Source: Bryobacterales bacterium
GTDB taxonomy: Bacteria > Acidobacteriota > Terriglobia > Bryobacterales > Bryobacteraceae
DNA length: 7,162 nucleotides
NCBI GenBank assembly: GCA_009697495.1
Contig: SHUN01000144.1
Location: forward strand, 1 to 7,162
Reading direction: 5' to 3'
Under the pieces are notes generated by a model. That model ran no database searches and was not told the DNA's origin. It saw only the letters and a list, made by a program, of their open reading frames with translations. Position numbers and translations under genes: made by a program. Of this stretch, positions 1 through 5,387 are shown one piece after another; position 1 is the first letter of the stretch; every line of letters starts with the position of its first letter.

Positions 1-713
1 GTGAAGTCGAAATCAGGTTTCCCCTGGCCGTATAGCGTTAATAGGTTGCTGATGCGATTGCGTAGACGAGACAGTAGAACAACAAATGCGGGCGGTTCCG
101 CCGCCGGTTGGTTCTTGCTCAGTTCGGTGGGCGTCAGAAATCGGATGGAGACAGCCCCCACCGGCTGATCCGGCGGAAGCAGGCTGATCTCGACTGGCGG
201 GCACGCAACGTTGGACCGAAGCACACCGTCTGAAAATATGTCGCAGACCGGACGCCGCGCGGCATCGAGTATCGATACCGCGCTGACGAAAGCCGCGCCC
301 TTGCCGGGACCGATGCCGGATTCGGCGAACTGTTGGAATGCCGTAATGAAGTAGGCAATGATTTGCGGCCGCATATCGAACAGATGCAGGTCGAAGTGGA
401 ACGGCTGATTCAGCGCGATCCTGACACCATCAAGATGCGGTGCGCGAAAAAGAAAGGGCCGAGGCGCGTCGGCAAGGCCGCTGGGGCCACTTTCCAGCGT
501 TGGCTCAAAGATACGCGCGTAGGGGCATTCCTGCCGGAAGTTACACGTCAACGGACTCGAGCAACCAGGGGCGCAGGCGATCGAACGGAACGTCCGTCCG
601 AAGCCACCCCTCAGGATATTGGACGCTTTACCGGGAGGAAAGTAAATCGGCTGGCGCGCTTCCAGATGAAATCGAAGGGGGATTAATTGCAATGCAAGCA
701 CGATACTCATCAT
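1..713 (-). CDS. cas6: Cas6-type CRISPR RNA-processing endoribonuclease (RAMP), 3' end beyond the window
   Basis: Cas6 enzymes cut the precursor CRISPR transcript within its repeats to give mature crRNAs, mostly for type I and type III systems. The frame is open without a stop for 237 codons from the ATG at 713 and runs off the left edge, so the C-terminus is missing. Visible landmarks, numbered from that Met, are: an N-terminal beta strand followed by NILRGGFG (32-39), the segment that normally reads 'lRGalg' in this family; four cysteines (47, 51, 57, 63) ending in CPYARIFEP, the usual 'CPY..iFe' signature; a hydrophobic AYFITAFQQF segment (120-129); a glycine-rich loop GIGPGKG (133-139); and RFLTPTEL (191-198) followed by SRLRNRISNL (215-224), typical of the Cas6 C-terminal domain. 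The family is usually about 280-330 residues. A second in-frame ATG at 710 is equally possible. The only GGAGG (732-736) lies 18 bases upstream, so the start is uncertain. The identification is from recalled family motifs, not a search. Confidence 0.85.
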   Translation of the reverse strand, partial: MMSIVLALQLIPLRFHLEARQPIYFPPGKASNILRGGFGRTFRSIACAPGCSSPLTCNFRQECPYARIFEPTLESGPSGLADAPRPFLFRAPHLDGVRIALNQPFHFDLHLFDMRPQIIAYFITAFQQFAESGIGPGKGAAFVSAVSILDAARRPVCDIFSDGVLRSNVACPPVEISLLPPDQPVGAVSIRFLTPTELSKNQPAAEPPAFVVLLSRLRNRISNLLTLYGQGKPDFDF

Positions 714-940
714 AAGCCGCTGTGGTCCTAACCTCCGGCTTGCCTGGCCCCCTTGACGGTCTAAGCCTAAGAAAAAAACCATTTGGAAGAAACAAACACC
801 ACATCCGGCCTTGACCTGTAAACCCGTGCCACCGGATCTAAATTTATATTTCCCCTATTATCAATAACTTCCAAAAACGAATTCCCAAAGTGCTCACTCC
901 CCTCTGCTAGCTTAAAGTCAGCCCGGAAAACTCCGAGCCC
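714..940. other. Non-coding, relatively AT-rich spacer upstream of cas6 and the 1000-1731 gene
   Basis: No credible gene was found here on either strand. The central part (about 770-900) is visibly richer in A and T than the flanking genes, with tracts of A and motifs such as TATTAT (856-861). It should hold the promoter of the leftward cas6 gene and possibly that of the rightward gene at 1000. On the minus strand TTGATA (867-862) is followed after about 17 bases by an AT-rich TTAGAT-like hexamer, a weak sigma-70-like candidate. I did not find a convincing promoter pair on the plus strand. No CRISPR-like direct repeats were seen. Confidence 0.5.
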
Positions 941-970
941 AAAGGCCCTCGCCAAAACGAGGGCCTTTTT
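941..970 (+). terminator. Strong hairpin with T-tract in the 5' leader of the 1000-1731 gene
   Basis: AAAGGCCCTCG (941-951) and CGAGGGCCTTT (958-968) are perfectly complementary over 11 bp around a CCAAAA loop. The right arm runs into five T residues (966-970). This has the form of an intrinsic terminator for plus-strand transcription. On the minus strand only three T residues follow the stem. No plus-strand gene ends upstream; cas6 points away. The hairpin sits 18 bases before the ribosome binding site of the next gene, so it may act as an attenuator, as insulation against read-through, or as part of a conserved cassette around that gene. Confidence 0.6.
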
Positions 971-999
971 CAATTCCAAGCCCGAAAAAGGAGCACCAA

Positions 1000-1731
1000 A
1001 TGACAAAGGAAGAAAAAGCCAAAATCGCCCGCGAAAACGGCGCCAAATCAAAAGGACCTGTCACGTCCGCCGGTAAAGAAAGATCCGCCCGCAACGCCCT
1101 CAAAGCCGGCGAGCACGCCAAGAAGTTCGCCTGCTTCATTCCGCCACACGAAGCCGTCCTCTGCAACGAGGATCGCGATCAATACGAAAGTCTCGTCGAA
1201 GATCACATCGCCATCTACAAGCCCTTGAACCAGGCCGCCTACGCCGTCATCGGCGACATGGCCGCCGCCCGCTGGCAGATTGAGCGCCTCCATCGTTGCA
1301 TCACCACGCACTGGAACTTGGCCCTCATCTCCGCCAACAATAAGCCCAACGGCAATCTCGCGCCCGAACTCCATGACCTCAAGGCCATGGCCGACGCCTC
1401 CGCCGAAATGCTCGCCGGCAACGCCCTCGTTCCCAAGATGAACCGCGAAATCGACCGCCTCCAGCAAACCCTCGCCCGCGCCGAGCGCCGCATCAAGTTC
1501 ATCCATGCCAATTTCCCGGACTTCGCCCCCGCCCGCCACAAACGAACCGAAGAAAAAGAAGAAGAAAACGTTGCAAAAGAAGGACTTAACGAAACACAAC
1601 CCGAAAAAGACGAAAATGATCTACCCCCCATTTTCACCTCCGAAAACGTCCCGGAAGTAATCGAAGCCTACAAAAGGGAGTTCCCCGGCCGCCGCATCGT
1701 CATCGTCCCCGACACGGTGCCGTGTTACTGA
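1000..1731 (+). CDS. Hypothetical protein of the N-terminal 'GPxTxxGK' family
   Basis: This is a 243-residue soluble protein with no signal peptide or membrane segment. Its function is not known to me. The N-terminal segment (residues 13-37) contains NGAKSKGPVTSAGKERSARNA. This matches a motif that I recall as the hallmark of a large, usually unannotated family in Acidobacteriota and related phyla, roughly 'NxxxSxGPxTxxGKxxSxxNAlkhG'. Residues 50-110 (EDRDQYESLVEDHIAIY, then MAAARWQIERL) match the helical part of the same family. Residues 145-170 look like a coiled coil. Residues 181-206 are a Glu/Lys-rich low-complexity stretch. The C-terminus ends in a short hydrophobic strand, RRIVIVPD. 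The start is well supported: AAGGAG at 988-993 lies six bases before the ATG. The gene is flanked by non-coding DNA on both sides and looks monocistronic, with a terminator-like hairpin in its leader. Confidence 0.8.
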   Translation: MTKEEKAKIARENGAKSKGPVTSAGKERSARNALKAGEHAKKFACFIPPHEAVLCNEDRDQYESLVEDHIAIYKPLNQAAYAVIGDMAAARWQIERLHRCITTHWNLALISANNKPNGNLAPELHDLKAMADASAEMLAGNALVPKMNREIDRLQQTLARAERRIKFIHANFPDFAPARHKRTEEKEEENVAKEGLNETQPEKDENDLPPIFTSENVPEVIEAYKREFPGRRIVIVPDTVPCY

Positions 1732-1854
1732 AAAATCCGATGCCGGAATTGTCCGAACCCCGCGCCAATCAGCCCACCCGGCCAAGCGCATAACAAAATC
1801 TAACCTCTCCGCGACGCCGGTCTTGGGCTCCTCCCATCGTCAGCCATCCGCACT

Positions 1855-1870
1855 AGCTCTTTGACAATTG
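1855..1870 (+). promoter_or_regulatory. boxA-like Nus antitermination motif
   Basis: AGCTCTTTGACAATTG closely resembles the rRNA boxA element (E. coli TGCTCTTTAACAA; 11 of the 13 aligned bases agree). BoxA in RNA is bound by NusB-S10 and protects untranslated transcripts from Rho. It is best known from rRNA operons and has also been described in leaders of CRISPR arrays. There is no rRNA here. The TTGACA inside it could instead be a -35 box, but no good -10 hexamer lies about 17 bases downstream (1884-1889 is CAAGCG). Functional assignment is inference. Confidence 0.4.
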
Positions 1871-1896
1871 AATATCTATAAGCCAAGCGGCAACCT

Positions 1897-1933
1897 TCGC
1901 CTGCCCGAGGTGTCTTCAAATTCGGGCAGGCGA
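1897..1933. repeat. Perfect 12-bp inverted repeat, hairpin upstream of the HNH gene
   Basis: TCGCCTGCCCGA (1897-1908) and TCGGGCAGGCGA (1922-1933) are exact reverse complements separated by 13 bases. There is no T-tract on either strand, so it is not a standard intrinsic terminator. It could be an operator for a dimeric regulator or a structured element in the untranslated leader of the HNH gene, 62 bases before its start codon. It lies 26 bases after the boxA-like motif. Confidence 0.6.
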
Positions 1934-1995
1934 TACGGAGGGTCCATCTCAGCGAAGCACTGTGATACCGAAAGACTTCCGCGCTACCCTTAACC

Positions 1996-2547
1996 ATGGA
2001 AATCACGACCGTCGGTGAATTATTGCACTGGTCGTACGCCAACCTCGCGATGGCGCACGCAGCCATCACTTCAAAGGCGGACAAATACGGGCCACGGCAC
2101 TACATGGTGCGCTCAAAACTCTACAAAGGGCTGAACAACCAGACCATGAATGTCGGCCCACTCGCCGATGACGAGCGATTGAAAATGATTCTGCCCCAAG
2201 CCTGCTGCTACTGCGGGAGCGGCGAGCACTTATCGGTGGATCATCTCATTCCAACGAAGCGCGGTGGAGCGAATACCGGGGACAATCTGGTATGGGCGTG
2301 CCGGACCTGCAACAGCTCAAAATGTGCCCATGACGCATTGGAATGGCTGGCGGCGAGAAACCAATTCCCGCCGCTTCTGCTTCTCCGCCGTTACCTCAAG
2401 CTCGCCATCGAACTAAGTCGCGAGCGGGAAATGCTACCGGCTAAACTCGCCGGCGAGCCACATGTTCCGTTCTCGCTGACGGCGATCCCAAGACATTATC
2501 CGCTACCCGCCCAACTGAAATTGTGGGTCACGCCACTCAACCCCTAA
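1996..2547 (+). CDS. Small HNH endonuclease domain protein
   Basis: This 183-residue protein carries a clear HNH nuclease core in its middle. CCYCGS (70-75) supplies the first zinc CxxC pair (C70/C73), VDHLIP (81-86) the DH of the metal-binding active site, GDNLVWACRTCNSSK (95-109) the Asn and the second CxxC pair (C102/C105). HNH domains cut DNA using one metal ion. Residues 1-67 (VGELLHWSYANLAMAHAA...) and the C-terminal half, including FPPLLLLRRYLKLAIE, have no function that I recognise; the latter may be a family-specific helical region. There is no RuvC or other Cas9/IscB domain and no transposase. ATG 1996 is the first possible start, because TGA at 1963 closes the frame. No Shine-Dalgarno sequence precedes it at normal distance. 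The gene converges on trxA with four bases between stop codons. It could serve defence, homing or DNA repair; the sequence does not decide. Confidence 0.85.
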   Translation: MEITTVGELLHWSYANLAMAHAAITSKADKYGPRHYMVRSKLYKGLNNQTMNVGPLADDERLKMILPQACCYCGSGEHLSVDHLIPTKRGGANTGDNLVWACRTCNSSKCAHDALEWLAARNQFPPLLLLRRYLKLAIELSREREMLPAKLAGEPHVPFSLTAIPRHYPLPAQLKLWVTPLNP

Positions 2548-2551
2548 AAAA

Positions 2552-2881
2552 TTACAAATTCGAATCAATCAACTGCTGCAACTCCGTCTTCGATGTCGCC
2601 CCAACCTTCCGCGCTACCTCTTGCCCGCCTTTGAACAGCAACAGCGTCGGAATCCCGCGCACGCCATAGCGCATCGCCGCCGCGTCATTCTCGTCTACAT
2701 TCAGCTTCCCGATCGTCACACGCCCGGAATAATCATCGGCCAGCGCATCGATCGTCGGGGACATCATACGGCACGGGCCGCACCATTCCGCCCAAAAGTC
2801 CACAAGCACCGGCTTGTCGGATTGCAGCACCTCGGCATCCCAGGCGCCGTCGGTAAAAGTAACAGTGTTAATTCCAGCCAT
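2552..2881 (-). CDS. trxA: Thioredoxin
   Basis: This 109-residue protein is a complete classical thioredoxin, the cytoplasmic disulfide reductant recharged by thioredoxin reductase. The redox motif WCGPC is at residues 33-37, preceded by the expected VLVDFWAEW strand. The cis-proline loop RGIPT is at 75-79, and the usual FKGGQEV turn follows. There is no signal peptide. The length equals that of E. coli TrxA. The ATG (2879-2881) directly abuts the glgA stop codon (2882-2884), and the ribosome binding sequence GGAG (2891-2894) lies inside the last codons of glgA. It is therefore the last gene of the VTT-glgA-trxA operon and probably translationally coupled to glgA. Its 3' end faces the HNH gene with no room for a terminator between them. 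Confidence 0.97.
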   Translation of the reverse strand: MAGINTVTFTDGAWDAEVLQSDKPVLVDFWAEWCGPCRMMSPTIDALADDYSGRVTIGKLNVDENDAAAMRYGVRGIPTLLLFKGGQEVARKVGATSKTELQQLIDSNL

Positions 2882-4348
2882 TTATAATCGCTCCAAAATT
2901 TTTGATGTTCCATTCGGGAAAAGGATTCGTTCACCCAGCAAACCGCGGTACAAAGCCGCATACTCCGCCGCCGACCGGTCCCATGAAAAGTCCTTGCCCA
3001 TTCCAAGCCGCATGCGCGCTTCCCACGCTTCCCGGTCCCGCCAACACTGCAACGCATGGCGCAACGTGCTCAGCAAAGCCGCCGGAGAATACTCCCCGAA
3101 CTTGAAACCTGTCAACTCATCTATCGTATCATCCAGCCCGCCCGTCGCCCGCACCACCGGCGGCGTCCCGTACTTCAACGAGTAGATCTGATTCAACCCG
3201 CAAGGCTCATACCGGCTCGGCATCAGGAAGATATCCGCCCCCGCCTCAATCAAATGCGCCAGGCCGTTGTTATAACCGTGCCAAACGCGAACCTTGTCAT
3301 GGTGACGGTCCGTCAAATCGTGGAAAATCCATTCGCAATGCGGCTCGCCGCTCCCCAACGCAATCAGCGTCACATCTTCCTTCATCAACTCGTCGCCAAT
3401 CGGCTCCAACAGGTCGAATCCCTTCTGCGCCGCGAACCGCGAGACAACCCCAATCAAAGGCCGGTCATGCGCTTCCGCCCCGAATCCCATCGCCTCTAAT
3501 AAAGCCCGCTTACAGGCCGCCTTCCCCTGCAAGTTGGCTGCATCAAAATGCGCCGGTAAATACCGGTCCGTCGCCGGATCCCACTCCGCGTAGTCAACCC
3601 CGTTCAGTATCCCGGTCAACCGCGCCGAGCGCTCCCGCAACAATCCATCCAAGCCAAATCCATGCTCGGCCGTTTGTATCTCGCGCGCATAAGTCGGGCT
3701 CACCGTAGTTACAAAATCGGCGGCGATAATCGCGCCTTTCATCAGATTCAAGTCCCCGAAATACTCCAACTCCCCCGGATGAAACTGACTGCCGTCCAAC
3801 CCCAACTCCCAAAGGATTTGTTTCCCGAACCGCCCCTGATATCCCAGGTTATGAATCGTGAAGACATGTTTCATCGCCGCCAGCCGCGGATCGTTCGCAA
3901 ACCAGCTCCGCGCATAGATCGGCACCAGCGCCGCCTGCCAGTCGTGCGAGTGCAAAATGTCCGGATGCTCGATCTGCCGCGCGATCCCCAGCGCCGCCAA
4001 TGACAACACGGCAAAGCGCAGATGGTTGTCGATGTAGTCATTCCCATACGACGAATAGACGCCGTCCCGGTCGTAGAACCATGGCGCCTCGACAAAATAG
4101 AACGCGACGCCTTCGCGATAAAGCCGCCAAATATCCGTTCGGTGCCGGAAATGGTTGATCCACACCGGCATGTCTTCCAACACCAGCTCAACCCCCGCCG
4201 GATGCAGACCGCGATACTTCGGCATCACCACCGACGCCTCCATCCCCAGCCGCACCAAGGCCGCCGGCAATGCTCCCAGCACGTCCGCCAACCCGCCCGT
4301 CTTCGCAAACGGCGCCGCTTCCGACGCTACCATCATCACTTTCGCCAT
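2882..4348 (-). CDS. glgA: Glycogen synthase (ADP-glucose type, GT5)
   Basis: GlgA transfers glucose from ADP-glucose to the non-reducing end of an alpha-1,4-glucan in bacterial glycogen synthesis. The chosen start gives 488 residues, normal for the family, and begins MAKVMMVASEAAPFAKTGGL. That contains the ADP-glucose-binding KTGGL (16-20). Further GT-B landmarks are HSHDWQAALVP, FTIHNLGYQG, TGILNGVDYAEWDP, VVSRFAAQKGFDLL and the C-terminal PSRYEPCGLNQIYSLKYGT with the conserved catalytic-region Glu at about 381, followed by the TGGL(D)DT nucleotide-sugar loop. The frame stays open upstream to 4804, but that 152-codon extension is Gly-rich, overlaps the upstream gene and is not homologous to GlgA. 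The start overlaps the stop of the VTT gene by 13 bases (4336-4348), and the stop abuts trxA. No other glycogen genes are in the window. Confidence 0.97.
   Translation of the reverse strand: MAKVMMVASEAAPFAKTGGLADVLGALPAALVRLGMEASVVMPKYRGLHPAGVELVLEDMPVWINHFRHRTDIWRLYREGVAFYFVEAPWFYDRDGVYSSYGNDYIDNHLRFAVLSLAALGIARQIEHPDILHSHDWQAALVPIYARSWFANDPRLAAMKHVFTIHNLGYQGRFGKQILWELGLDGSQFHPGELEYFGDLNLMKGAIIAADFVTTVSPTYAREIQTAEHGFGLDGLLRERSARLTGILNGVDYAEWDPATDRYLPAHFDAANLQGKAACKRALLEAMGFGAEAHDRPLIGVVSRFAAQKGFDLLEPIGDELMKEDVTLIALGSGEPHCEWIFHDLTDRHHDKVRVWHGYNNGLAHLIEAGADIFLMPSRYEPCGLNQIYSLKYGTPPVVRATGGLDDTIDELTGFKFGEYSPAALLSTLRHALQCWRDREAWEARMRLGMGKDFSWDRSAAEYAALYRGLLGERILFPNGTSKILERL
2891..2894 (-). promoter_or_regulatory. 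trxA ribosome binding site inside glgA
   Basis: GGAG on the minus strand lies nine bases before the trxA ATG and is part of the final codons of glgA. Since the glgA TAA is contiguous with the trxA ATG, ribosomes finishing glgA arrive exactly at the trxA start. This supports coupled translation and confirms the trxA start. Confidence 0.6.
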
Positions 4349-4923
4349 GGAATTCTCATGATAGCCTGTGCCAGCGCGGGCACCGCCAAACTGCCCAAAA
4401 ACGCGCCTAAAAACGAATTCCACTCCATCGCAAACGCGCCCACCGCCGCATACAACGTCCCGATCCCCACATTCGCCAACGACGTCAAAACCATAAACCG
4501 CCGCAACGGCATCGCGGTCATTCCCGCAAATAGGACCGCCGCCTCCGCCAGCACCGGCACCGCCCGCGTCAGTAGCAGAGTCCACTCCCCATACCGCGCC
4601 CACACCGCCGCCATCGACGCATCCGCCCGCGCCAATCGTCCCGCTCGATACCCCATCCAGCATCCCAAAGTCATGCCCGCAATATTCGTCAACGCCCCTC
4701 CAACGAATCCCAGCATCACCCCTGAGGCGACCGACAAGATACTCGATGGCACCGGCAAAAACACATCCGCCGCTAATAGCCCCGCCACCGCCGGCGAGAT
4801 CCACCAGGCCCCGCGATTCTCCGCCACCAGCCGCGCCGCCAACGCGGTAAACGCGTCATCCCAAAGAAAGTAGGGAATAAGAATCAACGCCAACATTCCG
4901 CACACCAGCAACACAAATCGCAT
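4336..4923 (-). CDS. VTT (SNARE-associated/DedA/TVP38-like) membrane protein
   Basis: This 195-residue integral membrane protein belongs to the VTT-domain superfamily, whose DedA branch is linked to lipid flipping, membrane homeostasis and proton-dependent processes. Its exact substrate is unknown. An N-terminal membrane helix (about 2-21) is followed by a hydrophobic region with FLPVPSS (55-61), a reentrant-loop-like Pro motif. Then come a GxxxG-type Gly-rich stretch (65-92), the signature LTRAVPVLAEAAVLFAGMTAM (118-138) matching the family's 'R..P...E.....AG...M' pattern, and a last hydrophobic segment near 145-190. ATG 4923 is preferred: it has an AAGGA (4940-4936) upstream, and the helix begins immediately. 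A start at 5001 would add 26 polar residues overlapping the divergent gene. It is first in the operon with glgA and trxA. Confidence 0.85.
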   Translation of the reverse strand: MRFVLLVCGMLALILIPYFLWDDAFTALAARLVAENRGAWWISPAVAGLLAADVFLPVPSSILSVASGVMLGFVGGALTNIAGMTLGCWMGYRAGRLARADASMAAVWARYGEWTLLLTRAVPVLAEAAVLFAGMTAMPLRRFMVLTSLANVGIGTLYAAVGAFAMEWNSFLGAFLGSLAVPALAQAIMRIPWRK

Positions 4924-4946
4924 TCGGTCAGCATATCCTTGAATGA

Positions 4947-5387
4947 ATGAAATTGCCCATTCCCGTTCCGGCAAATGAGCTGGAGGCCGCCGCCCTTGCA
5001 ACCATGGCCAAAGCCAAATTCCCCATGATGGCGACCATCGACGCCGGGCAGCCGCGCGTCAGGCCGGTATCCCCCGTTCGCACCGATGGCTTCACGGTTT
5101 ACATCGCCTCCATGCGCTCCTCCGCCAAAACCGCCGAACTCGCCGCCAATGAACGCGCTGAACTCTGCTACCTCGCTGAGGACCACGATCAGGTCCGCAT
5201 CACCGGTCCCGCGCGCCTCGTCACCGACCTGCCGACACGCCAGTCCATTTGGGACGCCAACCCTCTGCTCCGCGCCTATTTGCGCGACATCGACAATCCC
5301 GAATTCCTCCTCTACGCCGTGTACCCCGAGCGCGTCCGATTCATGCGCGAATGGGCCCTCGAATACCAGGAAATTCCCCTTCGCTAA
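4947..5387 (+). CDS. Pyridoxamine 5'-phosphate oxidase family protein (FMN-binding split barrel)
   Basis: This 146-residue protein is of the small PNPOx-like split-barrel type, which usually binds a flavin (FMN, or F420 in some branches) as a dimer. Its substrate cannot be read from the sequence. The first helix (ELEAAALATMAKA, 11-23) leads into the barrel strand FPMMATIDAGQPRVRPVSPV (25-44), then SSAKTAELAANERAELCYL (58-76) and VRITGPARLV (83-92). This is the order seen in general-stress-protein-26-like members. It is too short for pyridoxine-phosphate oxidase PdxH (about 210 residues). ATG 4947 is used because it keeps the first helix whole. No good Shine-Dalgarno is present; an alternative Met at 5004 would remove that helix. 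It diverges from the VTT gene across 23 bases, and its stop codon directly abuts the permease start, which points to coupling. Confidence 0.85.
   Translation: MKLPIPVPANELEAAALATMAKAKFPMMATIDAGQPRVRPVSPVRTDGFTVYIASMRSSAKTAELAANERAELCYLAEDHDQVRITGPARLVTDLPTRQSIWDANPLLRAYLRDIDNPEFLLYAVYPERVRFMREWALEYQEIPLR

Larger units (their letters stand above)
1732..1995. other. Non-coding region between the hypothetical gene and the HNH gene
   Basis: These 264 bases show no credible coding sequence. They contain a boxA-like motif and a perfect inverted repeat, listed separately. A Shine-Dalgarno-like GGAGGG (1937-1942) just after the inverted repeat has no suitable start codon at normal distance; the HNH frame is closed upstream by a TGA at 1963-1965. 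No clear terminator follows the gene ending at 1731, only a small 5-bp stem near its stop codon without a T-tract. No repeated unit indicating a CRISPR array was found, although a single degenerate repeat could not be recognised. Confidence 0.55.

Noticed and set aside
333..715. Plus-strand open frames of 117 and 91 codons in the first 715 bases
   Set aside because: They lie antisense to the cas6 frame, have Arg-rich compositions of no recognisable family and end with it. The minus-strand frame has clear family motifs.
1048..1599. Minus-strand open frame of 183 codons opposite the hypothetical gene
   Set aside because: It is rich in Phe and Gly from the complement of Glu/Lys codons. The plus-strand gene has a good ribosome binding site and a known family motif.
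714..1995. A CRISPR array between cas6 and the HNH gene
   Set aside because: No regularly spaced direct repeats of 20-40 bases are present in either intergenic stretch.
1732..2547. An IscB/HEARO-type guide RNA plus nuclease unit
   Set aside because: The HNH protein is only 183 residues and has no RuvC or bridge-helix segments, and the leader is too short for a typical omega RNA.
1976..2618. A 13-base direct repeat CTTCCGCGCTACC at 1976-1988 and 2606-2618 flanking the HNH gene, as if a target-site duplication
   Set aside because: The second copy is inside the intact trxA coding sequence, which is full length. A 13-base match is not unexpected by chance in a window of this size, and no terminal inverted repeats or transposase accompany it.
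4349..4804. A 152-codon N-terminal extension of glgA in the same frame
   Set aside because: It is Gly/Val-rich frame shadow overlapping the VTT gene. Real GlgA proteins start at the MAKVMMVASE sequence encoded from 4348.
4022..4873. Long plus-strand open frame (283 codons) opposite glgA and the VTT gene
   Set aside because: Composition is typical of an antisense shadow in GC-rich DNA, with no domain recognised and two well-supported genes on the other strand.
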